Below are positions 1 through 29,206 of a stretch of DNA of 60,000 nt, one piece after another. The notes below the pieces were generated by a model, which saw only the letters and a list, made by a program, of their open reading frames with translations, searched no databases and was not told the origin of the DNA. Position 1 is the first letter of the stretch; each line of letters starts with the position of its first letter. Position numbers and translations under genes: made by a program. Source of the DNA: Apostichopus japonicus (Eukaryota > Echinodermata > Holothuroidea > Aspidochirotida > Stichopodidae); assembly GCF_037975245.1 (NCBI RefSeq), contig NC_092578.1, positions 9,344,359-9,404,358 on the forward strand. The letters run 5' to 3'.

Positions 1-769
1 ATCTGTAGATAGCCCCTAATGTTTTTATTTGTGATATATATGGTCAATTTCATTTAAACTTAGCATGGTGGTGTTGGTATAAACATTTGCCATTTTAATT
101 TGTTCAAATTAATTTTCATGAGTAGACAGGGATAGCAATGAATTTCCTACAAAATGCTTGTAAATCTCATGAGAAGTAATGTGATAGGTGTTAAACCATA
201 ATTAATAGCCAGTTTGAATTTCATCTTGAAAGCAAATTTTTTTTAATGGTATTTGGAAACAACAGTTGGCAATAACTGAAGGTGAAGAGTTGGTCTCTGA
301 AAATGTAGGCCATGTGACCATACCTTTGACGCATAAGGAACAGCTGTGCAAAAAAATATGACCTGTAAAACTGTTCATAATCTAAGCACATTAGTATTAT
401 AAATTTCTTATCAATATATGTGTGGGGTGTATGGTTTTGGCAGATTGTTTTGGAATTTTATTGTTACTTTTGAATTGTCCAGGGTTAGTGTTAGAACTAA
501 CTTTTAACAGAGAAAACAAATTTTCCAAATTTAAATGCAGTTTGATTGGCTGGGATGTATTTCACTTGTCTTGAAACTACATGCAGCTAGAAAACAGCCA
601 TTTTGCTAAAAATCACACTTGAATGGGAATTTAAAAAAGTGGTGTAGAAAGCCAAAATATTTTAGGTTCAAGTAGGGTGACTAAAAGCCACATTGATACC
701 AATAATCACCTGTATCATACCATACCATGTAAAATATTATGGTGTATTTTCTTGCTTATAGAATGAAGA

Positions 770-890
770 ACCCCAAGCCTCTACATCAGGGGAAATGGTG
801 CCACTTATGGAGAATCAACCTGCTTTACAATATTTGTTGATGGGGAAGAAGTTGGATCTTGCAGTCTGTTGAAATTCGGATTTGTCTTCA
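770..890 (+). other. Possible 3'-terminal exon, copy A
   Basis: After the acceptor-like string cttgcttatag the frame reads NEEPQASTSGEMVPLMENQP, continues with a block containing ALQYL and GKKLDLAVC, and stops at about 870. It could be the last coding exon of a gene starting left of the window. The family is not recognised. A diverged second copy follows about 390 bp downstream and also ends at a stop in the matching place. Selection on the protein cannot be judged by eye, so this could equally be a non-coding duplicated segment. Confidence 0.3.
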
Positions 891-1165
891 TACATTGCGT
901 CATTTTACGTTTTTCAACTTAGCTTAACCCACTGTTTGAAAGAAGACCATGGTATTCATTCAGAAAATCATCTTAAGCATTAATGACAATTTTAAGTTAG
1001 TCCTTTCCATTTTAAGTGTGTTGGAGAGGGTTAATCAAAACCTCTAGGTGTAAAAACAAGAATAGACCTCTGACCGTTGTCGTTTGTCTGCTGTTAAAAC
1101 GAAATTATCATACTTTTAAACTAGTTGATACTTAAAATGTAATTCATAATAAGAATTAAATATTT

Positions 1166-1345
1166 AGCCCTCTACATCAAGGGAAATGGTCCCACTTGTG
1201 CAGAATAAACCCACTTTACAATATTTGATGGGGAAGAAGTTGGCTCTAGCAGTTGGTTGATTTCAGCTCTGTCAGCATACATATCATACTATGTTTTCAA
1301 CTTGGCTTATCCCACTGTTTGTAAGAAGACCATGGTCTTCATCAA
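1166..1345 (+). repeat. Tandem-duplicated copy B of the exon-like segment at 770-960
   Basis: This segment matches 778-960 over about 180 bp, from ctctacatca through ccactgtttg and agaagaccatgg. In the matching frame it reads STSREMVPLVQNKPTLQYL, then GKKLALAVG and a stop. Most protein differences are conservative, and one codon (a second Leu) is missing. The upstream edge ends in ttag, a weak acceptor. It may be a duplicated alternative terminal exon or simply a duplicated UTR. Confidence 0.45.
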
Positions 1346-1876
1346 GAAAACCATCCAGTATTTTTCTGGTCAACTTCACACTTGTTGTGTAGCAGTACAT
1401 TTTAAAGCAAGGAATTGAGTCATGACATGACATGTTTTTAATAGAACTTTGACTTTTCAGTTCTTATTAGAATTTATTTATCCATTATGAATGAGTGGAC
1501 ATACTGCTGTATAATTTTAATATCAATATATTGTATATCAATCTTCTGACAATTTGGTGATTGGGACAGCCATTTGGGACCAACTTGTTTATAATATTTG
1601 CATCCCTTGAAACAGTTCTCTGAAAATATTGGCTTAATCTGACAAATTTTTTTTTTAATGATTGAACCATGGGAGAAATATCACCCCATTCTAGCGGTAA
1701 CATTCCTATTGAGGCATTCCATGTATGCTTTTCAAGATATGTTATAGCAATAAATGAGTCTGGTAAAATAAAGCCATGATTTCTGTATTTTTTTTCAAAC
1801 ATACCTTTTCAACCTTGGAATAGGATTTCCTTCATTTACCCCACAAGATTGCCCAATTTGTTTTGTTTTTTCTGGG

Positions 1877-1891
1877 AGGGGGGGGGGGGGT
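1877..1891. repeat. Poly-G run, first of about 29 long G/C homopolymers in the window
   Basis: Runs of nine or more G or C recur across the window. Examples are 2779, 2890, 3601, 5991, 7459-7484, 10010, 10561, 13446, 13914, 14977, 16117, 25806, 29220, 37999, 40052, 46806, 55085, 56932, 57011, 58261, 58714 and 59402. Many sit just inside transposon ends; others stand alone. Confidence 0.8.
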
Positions 1892-2034
1892 CGGATTGTA
1901 TTAGCAACATCCAGCAGGAACCCTGAGTGAAACATACAGATTTTATGCACACGAAGATCTCCACACAAACTGGAGGTCCAAAACATCCGCTAAAGTGAAA
2001 TCAAAATTGTGATGAATGGCGCATTAGTCTGATG

Positions 2035-2250
2035 ACTAATGAATAACAGGTCAATTGATGTGCAGGACTAATTTTGGAAGTCACCAGACTAATTGAATGG
2101 TCATATGACTATGATATATTAGTCACTTGACTAGTTTGGCATATTAGTCATATGACTAATCTTTGCTGGTTAGTCATTTGACTAATTTTAATTAGGCGTA
2201 CGAAGCACTGTGCAGGACTAACTTTAATTAGTCAATTTGACTAACTTAGA
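2035..2250. repeat. Cluster of short 'tagtca(n)tgactaat' palindromic motifs
   Basis: The motif tgactaat or its relatives (tagtcatatgactaat, tagtcatttgactaat, agtcaatttgactaa) occurs about eight times in 200 bp, often as a small inverted repeat. This looks like a simple-sequence expansion. No gene is seen. Confidence 0.5.
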
Positions 2251-3063
2251 TTAACAGTGTACTAAACATACAGTATAGGCCTATAGGCCCTAATTTAATG
2301 CAATGTCGCATACTATTAAGCGGAAGTAATCAAGTTTCATTAAGTGTGTATACAGTTCATTCAGTGCTCTTTCGCTATCGCTCAATGGACTCTCATTATG
2401 GATGTAAGTTGACATTGACAGTTCAATTGAAACAAGCAACGTAAAACTGATGAAGATGGTTTTGTTTTGTAATTTAACATATTTCAATCCTGGTTTGATC
2501 GAGCAATGATCGATTGCTAGTTTTGAAATTGAAGCTCAACCAAACCCCAAAGAAATAAGCGAGCAATGGAACTTTTAGGTGCTGGTTCAGTTCACTCTAT
2601 TCACTGATTTTATTGCCATAAGTTGCTTTTACAATTAGTGTAATCTCTAAATAATAATGTGCTCTCATTTACGGTACACTGAGTGACGGTGGGGCCATGA
2701 CCTGAGGCACCTAGAGGCATCCAGGGCCGTATCTGATTCAATGGGGACAATTATGTTACTGTCTTCAACCACCACCCCACCCCCCCCCCACCCCCACTTC
2801 TTACATCCTGTATGGGTCCTTCAGTTCATTATGAAAATGAGCATACAATTCTCACTGTGCCAAATTTTGCAGGACCCCTCAATTCCTTGGGGGGGGGGGG
2901 GTTATCACCCCTCCCTTCACACTAAGAACGACACTAAAGACCCCCACTCTTTCGTGACTCCGTGAGAGCCGAAATTATTGCTTCAGTTGTAAAAGGTCAT
3001 GTAAGATGAGATCTGCCACTCTATGGTTTACCATATACTTGCTTTCCGTTTCTTTCTTGTTAG

Positions 3064-20402
<17,339 letters not shown>

Positions 20403-23400
20403 TTGCCTCACGTAGGCCTGACGAGAGGACCGGTCAGGAAGGCTACAGTCCCCGGAGTCCGGGCTCAATTTGGGGTCAGGGTAATTATGGGATAAAGACT
20501 GATTTATTTTCTCATTTTCATACTTTGCTTAGCGAAAGTTGAATACTATACCGCGAAAATTGCCAGACGATGTGTATCAGTCAATGGCATTTGATTATTG
20601 TTAATGTATGCTTTTAAAAGGTTTTGTTTTTGTTATATAGCCATATATATCGTGATTCGTTAACTTAATTAGTATTTAAGCAGCACTGCGAAGCGATGGT
20701 AACCGGTTTTAATTGTTTGGTAAGGAATTGTTCATAGAGTTATATATGTTCTTCTCTGTATTATAACATCTCTGAACAACTGTTTCAGCTAAATCCGGTT
20801 CTCGCTCGTATTTACAATTTTGTGGATAGACATTTAGTGGATGTTTAGTTTCTACGTGGGACATTTCTGGATGCGTTATATCGGGCATCTTTGAGGGCAT
20901 AATAGAAAACATTAGGCCTTCTTGAATTTCACACACAAAAATATTACTTTTCTCTTCAATAATGTTTAACCTACAAAGTTGAGGATAGTGAATTTTGTGA
21001 AACCGAGGAGTGAATGATGTTCAATAGCTTTTGGACATTCGATCCTACGATCCAGTCGAACATATACAAGCGAGAACCGGCTTTTGCTGAAACAGTTGTT
21101 CGAAGCCTTATGGTCGTTTTTTCTTTATCAATGTTGTATGACTGTACTGGAAATGGAAAATCTAATTCATCAAGTCCCCTTAGAAATGTTTTCTCTTTCC
21201 ACTTAACCCATTTATTTGAGATAGTTCACGTTAATGAATGCTTAATTTTGGGGGGAGTTTTCTTTCATGTTTGTGACAAGTCAGAATTGCCTACACGAAC
21301 TAACTACCACATGTATCATTACACTCAGTTTGCAGGTGCACGGCATATGTGTAAGATTGATTAATCGGAAATGTAAACAATCCAACAGGTTAATAAATTA
21401 TCAAAGTGAATCATGTAGAAACAGCAGAACAGCGTGAGCTGGAATATTTTTGCCGCTAATTCTGAAACAGATCATTTCGGCATTTTTTTCCACCAACTGT
21501 CCCTTGTCACTGTAAATGTCCTGTACATTACATCCAGCTTCCGTTTCAACAACATTTAAGATCATTTCGTTTCGACAATTTCCGACTTTTCGAAACAACA
21601 GCAGCTCAAATTATGTTCAATAGAGTGGCGCATTAACTTGGTGATGCGTCAAAAAAAAAAATTATCAGTGGTTCTGTGGTAGTTCGTTTCCGCAGCCTTC
21701 CTTTGCCTGCGAAGCCCGAAACTTGTTTTAAATATTACTTATCATGTTTCTCAAGAGTCAACCAAAGTAAACTAACGTATGCTATACACAGGAGAGCTAT
21801 TCTACGTGTATTTTGGTTTCTATCTGAAAACTTGTTTTTTCCCCTCCCACCTCATGTAAATCAAACGTACGCCAATTATGATACTCCAAAGCTTATATAA
21901 GGAAGGCGGTTCGTTACGGTTACGATCCGACGATTCTAAATCATTTTTTGGAAAGCGACTGAACAGGTTTTCTATAGGCTACGTGAGTCATGAAGCAGCT
22001 GATCCCTACATGAGTATAGTTACCAATGGATTGTATATCCCTCACTCTCAACACAGGTCAGTTTCATATGGATATAGACACTATAGCATTAATTGAAGAT
22101 TTAAAGAAATGTTGCATATTGAATTCAACATACTGGCTTATACCTGTTCACTCCTTTGCATTTGCTTACAGAAGTCCTACAATATTATCTCGTTCCTCTT
22201 TCAATGTCAACATTTTCAGTTAATTACCATTGGTGTAGGAATACGGGGAGGTAACATGAGACAGTCTTCTGACCTACACACTCTTATTGGCTTGGAGTAT
22301 ATATTGGGAGAAGTCCCCGGACGCATTTTAAGAACAAAAATAAAATGCATCTGAGAACACTAATGTAGTCAAAGGAGCAATGCCCCTAGAAGCTACAACG
22401 TTTTGACATATTGTCTCGTACCGCGTTCTAAGCACAGGAGTACACAATGAAAGAGCTAGATGAATTATATTTCTCTACAATGTATTTTAAAGCTATAGTT
22501 CCGGGAGGGGTCAAACAAGGTCGGTGCCCTTGCAGCCTAAGCATTTATTCATCCCTATTGTTCACTCAGAGCAACTTTAAAGCACAAAAACACATGTCAG
22601 AAAGAGGAATTACAGTTCTCTGGAATGTATTCCAAGCCATGGTAAGGATCCTGGACGAACACTTCAGCTGCAGCGCTTGCAGAAAGATATTACCTGTTCT
22701 CTTGAAGCGATTTTACCGAACAGAAATACAATTCTGAGAGGAAACAGGATATATACGCCTCTGTGTGTGTTTTGTGTGTAATGTTACTTCTGAATGTTTT
22801 TGTATAAACATATAGTGACCTTCAGCCTTTGTTCAGGCTTATGCCATGTATGTGGTTGTGTCCTACAGTTCCTATAGAAATGATTAATCTCGAGTGATAC
22901 ATGCATATGGCCGGTTGTTTGTGCTTATATTAAATTACTATCCATATTAGTTGTTCACTTGTTCTTGTTCATATAGTTCAATAAAATATGTACTAACTTT
23001 CATTATTGAATTCTCTCATATATTGTTTCTTTACTCACGTTTAGTACACACCGTATATACTTTGGCAAAGAGTCAGTAAGTCAATTGACTTTCTGATTGA
23101 TTTTCAGTCAGTTGTCGAAGGTAAAGGGAATATTTGCGATGGTGATGCATGGCGTATATTTGCGTATCCATGTGTGTACGTGCGGCACATAGTGGCTGGT
23201 AAACTCGGCGCGAACTCAGAAAGTACACAGGGGTTTAGATTCACACTTGGTATATGTAACCGCCTCATTGAGTACAAGAAACACATTGAAATTGGTGCAA
23301 GTCAAAGGTCACTTGAGGGCAACAGAGGTCAAAGTCTGGAAAAGTGTGAAAACTTATAAATGATAATTAAGGCTGCAAAAGTGAAGCTTATTATATGTAT

Positions 23401-23405
23401 ATACT
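20403..23405. other. 3' UTR and intergenic stretch after the CAP gene
   Basis: Holds an AATAAA at about 21392 and a ~45-bp inverted repeat (20765-20815 against 21062-21105, around gcgagaaccgg and gctgaaacagttgttc). No further gene is supported; the open frames here show no family motif. Confidence 0.5.
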
Positions 23406-24957
23406 CAGGGGCGTATCCAGGATTTTCTAATCCGGGGGGTACCAATTACTATCTAAGCGGAGCGCCACCATCGGTTGGCGCGCAGCGTACAAGAAAATTT
23501 CTGGTTTTGATACCACCCAGATCACCGGAAATGGTACTTCTCGGCCTTGAAAATGACCAACCAGATGTACACTTTTTGCCTGAGAACCAAGTATTTCCCA
23601 ATAGTTTTTTTTTCATCCATAACCTTTTTGAAGATTGTCACCAGTCACAAATCATGTTCGACCTCATCGCATGACCTGTGGATCATTGCTTTTGTAGGTG
23701 ATTCTACGTCGCGGCCCACAATATCCGTCTGCCTCCCCACTTTTCAAGGTTTTAAGCCCATTATTTGATGAGAATTTGAAAATTCCCTTTCTCGTGAATA
23801 AACTCACTTCAAAACATACCGGTACCCATAATGTCGCACAAAATTTCATCTATGGACAACCAATATAGAAAAACCTCCATCAATCCCTAACAGACCGGTC
23901 AAAATTGCATAGCTCCCAACTCTTAAGAATACAAATGCTCTTCCATGCCACGAATCGATGTCCTGGGGGAGGGGTATAAGGGGAGGGGGTGTCCCCCTCC
24001 CCTTTTGATTTTTTTGGGAATCCTCGTGATGCCTACATGTAAAATGGTGGCACTTAGAGAGGCTTTTGTCACCCAAAATTTTCTGAGAAATATGCATTTT
24101 TTTGTGTAACATCAATAAATTGAATAGTAGGTGATAATTCATTCTTTCCCGTGGCATGAAAATGTTCGCTGCTCGCCCCAATCAAAAGAAATATAGGCTA
24201 ATTTGTGGTTCAAATGATGCTGTAAAGGAGGTTTAATACTCTATAATGCTAATTGCTAAAGAAATGATGGTTGCTAAGTCAAAATTTAATGCAATTTTTT
24301 TTTATGTATACTTGACAATTACAATGTGGGTTTTTCGGAAGCTTGTGCGGGTCAGCGGGTTTGGGTGTTAGAATGCGGGTCCAACCCGCGAATTGCGGGT
24401 CAGTTGGGAGCTCTGAAATTGCACGATCGGTAGAGGGAAGTGTGATGAAGAATGATGGTTGGAAATTTTCGAAAAATGAGACAGTTAATTTATTGGTGTA
24501 CAAATAATAAAACCTCTTATAACGGCTATTATAAAACTTGGTTGAAGGAAATGAAAAAATAGCAGATATTTCCGAAAGCGAACACTACCCACATAGGCGT
24601 AGGAGGCGGGGGCTGCAGTCCCTAATTCGCCATGACTAATGTAAAAGATAGTTTTGACATATTTGAACCTCTATGCTTTTTCTCTATCTACGTAAGACAT
24701 TTCGTTGTCTACATTAGCATCCCGCGGTATCCTGCGCAACTTTGACGGACCGTACGGCGTACGACGGCATGCGATTTAGGCCTAATAACCGATGCTTGCT
24801 TATATATATGACATTGATATTGGCATGTTGAACGCGCGCGGAGCGCGCGAAAAATCTTGGTTATTTTTTCGGGCAAGTCGGACAGTTTTGAGGCTGTTCA
24901 TCCTGGAACGCCATTGGCGAGCTCACTGATATGATATCACTGATGTGATATCTGCTG

Positions 24958-25215
24958 TTTGCTTAAAATTCGAACAGGCGCGTAGCGAGGAATTTGCCAA
25001 GGGAGAGGCGATGTCTGTAGGCAAAGTATCTAAACGTTGCGCCACCATAAGTTGGCGCGGAGCGTACAAGAAAATTTGGCCGAAAATCCCTACCAGATCG
25101 CTGGAAATGACACTTCCCACGCCTTGTAAGTTGCATAGCACTTTCAATTTTGAAATTACTAGCAATATCATAAAAAAATATGCTGAAGGTGGGGGCGGTC
25201 GCCCCCTTCCCGAAA
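24958..25215 (+). mobile_element. hAT-like MITE-type segment within family B
   Basis: Starts CAGGCGCGTAGCGAGGAATTTGCC and carries gcgccaccataagttggcgc and agatcgctggaaatgacac, as in the MITE at 7214-7499. It ends near a gggggcggtcgccccc palindrome without a clear right terminus. It is present at the matching place in copy 2 (58715-59013, inverse), so it was part of the element before the copies parted. Confidence 0.55.
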
Positions 25216-25489
25216 TGCGTCATGTTCCCCGACGACACGGTCGAGTTCGAGACCAGCCACAGTTGGTTTCATAGCACAATTCTACAATTGTTTAAGGCGG
25301 ATATACACACACATGCGTTATGGTAGACCATAGATCATTAGTGAGAGAGGAGAAATGGAAACGTCAAAAATGGAGTTGTCGGTGTAAGGAATAGGGTGAG
25401 GCACACGCCCCTTTCCGAAATCCTTGATCCGTCACTAGCTACCTTGTGTATGTTATAGGGATCAGCGCTGTAATGATGTCACTGTTCCT

Positions 25490-25640
25490 TTTTCTCTTCC
25501 CGGTGTCTTGGCGTTTTTCTTTTCTCTTTCCTTTTCTCCTTTTTCTCTCTTTCTTCTTTCTTCCCCTTCCTTCCTCTCCTCCTCCTCTTTTTTCTTCTTT
25601 TTTTTCTCTCCTTTTTTTCCTACCCGGGGGGCGCGCGCCC
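25490..25640. repeat. Polypyrimidine tract (CT-rich), mirrored at 58295-58445
   Basis: About 150 bp of almost only C and T on the + strand. The purine-rich partner in copy 2 (58295-58445) is its inverse copy. Arginine/lysine/glutamate-rich or Ser/Phe-rich ORFs here are artefacts of the composition. Confidence 0.85.
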
Positions 25641-26616
25641 CCAACGCCCCCCTGGATACGCGCCTGGTACTTCATACGTATTGTGTATGGACTCACCTTA
25701 TAGGGAGTTCAAGACAAGAAATTGAGGTTCAAAATGTCATTTGAGGTCAAAGTCTGAACACCATGTAAGCACAAGAACTTGGATTAACTTCCTGCATGGT
25801 GTGTAGCTCCACGGGGGGGGGGGGGTGACCTTAGTAAGGCAGCTCTATTATTTTCAGTGTACGTATAGTGTCATTAAGAGTGCAACAGAGGTTAAAGTCG
25901 ATTAACATTGTAAACCCGAGGACTTAAAATGTAAAGCTTGAAATTAAGTTGAGACTTGGTATTTAGATCCACCTTAGGGAGTACAATAATGATATTCTTT
26001 TCTGTGAAGTTCCGACTTTCATTTTAGATCAAAATACTTTGGAAACACACGAACGTCTAAAGTCAGGCATGAATCAACTTAATAGTTGATAGGCCTATGA
26101 GGGACCACAGAATTGCAGGACCATACAGAAACGGTCAGCACTTAAAATTATTGTGCACTGAGTGAATTATAATGTTGAACACTGTATATAACATGTGGTC
26201 AGGAATCACTACACCCATGGGCTTTGATATGAACTTCTTGAATATTTTTTGGAGTTTATAAACACAAGACTAACGTTAACAATTTATGCTTGGGCTGACG
26301 ATTCAACGCCATCATTGATCAGTCTTAAGAGTATTATGGTATATATAGTAATGTAGTTCGTTAGCTGTGGGAATTCTGCAAGTTGGAAATGGTAATTCCT
26401 TCTTGAAGATCCTATAAACTTTACATTGAGAGATTCTAGTGAATTCAGCAGTCGTTCCTTTAGCGTATTTCCATATAATCTCATATCAACGCTCTGTTGT
26501 GAGCCTGTTGGTATCAACAGCAAGAACATTGTGATGTAGTGTTAAGGCGCATTTACATGACACGACAAAATCGTCTGCGATTTTGCTTTTAGCCGACTGT
26601 TGTTTGTAATGTCTCT

Positions 26617-26740
26617 GTTTGCGTTCCATATCCAACGAGGTAAATGAATCTGGAGGATTCATGTCAATTGCGTGCGCGCGTACCATGTATGGAGGGTCAT
26701 GTGATGTGTTCCAGGGTGGTACTATACTGATATTTCTCTG
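26617..26740. repeat. Inverted repeat, left arm
   Basis: Contains gaggtaaatgaatctggag, gtaccatgtatggagggtc and gtgttccagggtggtac. The right arm at 27190-27320 is its reverse complement with small gaps, and the loop is about 450 bp. Confidence 0.8.
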
Positions 26741-27189
26741 TAGCAGTTCGAGAACAGTGTTAGTGACTTCGTGAAAGATTGGTCGGTTCGGACATGAGAA
26801 CTAACGGCATAAGAAGGTACTGGTACTTCAGGCCTACGAAATAGTGCTAATATGCTAACGCTCAACCTTATTCTCTTGAATGAAGGCAGGCTTTCTACAT
26901 AATCTTACTTATTAATACAGCTCTAGGGGCAAGCATTGTCTCATATGGCCTAACGTTATTACTACACGCTATAAGTGAGTGTAGAAATGGGAAATGTGGG
27001 GAAATGTTTAGTTCAGTGCAACCACGGAATTCTCCATGGAACATAGCCTAATGCTGTTCGACGGGAATATAGCTATCACGTTAGGCTACAGGCACGGTTA
27101 TTGCTAGGTAACGGGTGTCGTCTGCTGCTCTAAGCGCGCAAACTCATTTACGTACTAGTTGGGTGAAATCATCATGCGTAATAGGGAGA

Positions 27190-27320
27190 GTAGTATATTA
27201 GTACCACCCTGGAACACATCACATGACCCTCCATACATGGTACGCGCGTACGCGCTTATTTACTGTGTGATAGTTTCTCCAGATTCATTTACCTCGTTGT
27301 CCATATCAACGAAAGGGTCC
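27190..27320. repeat. Inverted repeat, right arm
   Basis: Contains gtaccaccctggaacacatc, gaccctccatacatggtac and ccagattcatttacctcg, the reverse complement of the left arm at 26617-26740. About 10-15 extra bases lie near gcttatttactgtgtgata. Confidence 0.8.
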
Positions 27321-29023
27321 ATGAATCTAATATTGAGGGCATTTGGTGCAAGATTTCATCACATTCACAGAGTGCTGTTTCTATCTCCTATGATGAGAAT
27401 TTAGTTTCAAGTTACAACAAGTTTAAGCCGATGAACAAGGACGTGAAGACGAAACCACTGTATAACATGCGTCTGTAATTGTTTTTTGACGGTAACTTTG
27501 TCAGTTTTGACTTCCAATTCGTTTCGAGGATTTCATATTACTTCAAATACAACGCCAGTACAAATGAGGCCGCAACTATTCGTTTCGCGTAATAGGCCTA
27601 GACTAACTTAAGCTAGTTACAAATTACAATATATTATTATTTCTATTTTTCATCCAACCCACTGCTAGTGCTAGTGTGACGACTTCCAACTACCAAGTAC
27701 CAAACAAATTTGAGATATGTATTAAATATTAACTACTAATTATGTAACTTGTAACGCCGATGAGAAAATATCTTCCCATCTCAAAATGAAGCCTTCGTGT
27801 AAACTATTATTGTTCCATATTGTTGAGAATCCAGGAGTGCACATGTTTTTTCATAGGTCTCCTGCTTTTTACCTAATTATCAGTTGAATAATGATGGCGC
27901 CCATACTTGCTTGCCTGATCATTGGTTGAATAAGCCATGCATTGGTTCATATTTACCCGATCATTAGTTAAATAAAGGGTGCTTATTTACCCATTTCGTA
28001 GGGGGTACACACCCCTCCCATTCCCCTTTCAGACCACCCCCTCCCCGACCTTCTAAAATAATTTAAGTACTTATTAGCCCAAGCTTGCATGTAGACCTAA
28101 GTATAAAACGAATTGGTAGCAAGAATACTAGAGCTGTATCATGTTTGGGAAGATGCCAATGTTGATTGTGCTACATTATGCAAGTACTAAAAGTGATTTT
28201 TGAAGTAGACTCATACATCTCAAAAGATGGCAGTGTCCCTCCAACCACGAATCTAACTCTTGAAAGTTAAAAAACAAAAAATTAGGAACTCTCCACTGAC
28301 TGTACTATATGTTGATACATTCAGTTACATAGTACAGTATTATTGGACTTGATTGAAGAGCTAATTTATAAATTCTCTATCATATCACTATCATCACTAG
28401 CACTCTATAGAAAAGAAGCATATAGAAATGTGCAGGGTATTCTATAGTTACTCCAAAAATTGTGTTAGAACTCTCTGAAGCATTCTTTAACTCATTAGCC
28501 TAATGGTGTTTAGAAAGCACAACTGACTCTAAATATATCTATGTATATATGATTATGTTTATATAGATAGTAAGATAGGCGGATGTCACTGATTTGGCGT
28601 TGAAAATAAAGTTGTTCTAAAATGGTAAAGATAGGTTACCAAATTTACACCCCTTCTTCCCTTTATATTAGTACTCAGATCAAAGACATACCAAATGGGA
28701 GAGGTTTTGTGGATGGGATAGGTTTAAAGGGGGCATGCAGGGAGGAGGGGGGGGGCAAGAGTCCCAGACAATCATATCCTACAAGTCCAGGCTCTTAAGC
28801 TACTCTGGTGAAAGTATTCTCCTGTTATCTTATCTATAGTTATTACTTCATCTTCAGGCAAGAAAAGATGGAAAATTAAATACTCAGTGAATCCTTTAAA
28901 AGTACTTACTGTATTAAGATCATATCAATAATGGAATATTTAAGAATTATGTTGTGATATCTCTTTCGACAGGATAACAAACTTTTGGGGGTTATTTAGG
29001 CTGCAGTGTTTTAAAAAAATACA

Positions 29024-29206
29024 ATGTCTTCACCGGTTGCTATCATTTGGTCAAGGAAGGCAGTCTTGTCACTATATCGCACTCTCATGAGGGAAGGAGA
29101 AAAACTGAAATACACAGATCAGGAATTCTTCAGATCAGCAATCAGAAAGGAGTTTGAAAAAGCTAAGCAGGAACAACATCATGAAGTAAAACAAAGGCTT
29201 TTAGAT
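29024..29206 (+). CDS. LYR microprotein exon 1
   Basis: 183 bp from ATG to the donor GAT|GTAAGT. It carries the LYR motif and the positively charged helix. A C9 run follows in the intron at 29220. Confidence 0.9.

Larger units (their letters stand above)
23406..25666. mobile_element. TIR element family B, copy 1 (about 2.26 kb)
   Basis: The ends are CAGGGGCGTATCCAGG and, inverted, CAGGCGCGTATCCAGG. The interior shares long stretches, in inverse orientation, with 58246-60000: the caaccaatatag/tggacaacc block, gaacgccatt region, gcgcgcggagcgcgcg, the tctgctgtttgc block, cacggtcgagttcgagacc, and the CT-rich tract at 25490-25620. No clean transposase is seen. The flanks of the two copies differ, so they inserted independently. 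Confidence 0.7.
25667..29023. other. Intergenic stretch with an inverted repeat
   Basis: The main structure is a ~125-bp inverted repeat (26617-26740 and 27190-27320). AT-rich single-copy-looking DNA follows from 27400 to 29000. The 5' UTR and promoter of the LYR microprotein gene should lie in its last part. No other gene is supported. Confidence 0.4.

Noticed and set aside
22447-22737. 96-codon + ORF downstream of the CAP gene
   Set aside because: No domain, splice context or composition supports coding; likely chance.
25439-25703. Lys/Glu/Arg-rich or Phe/Ser-rich ORFs (also 58166-58465)
   Set aside because: They come from a purine/pyrimidine tract inside a transposon, open in several frames at once.
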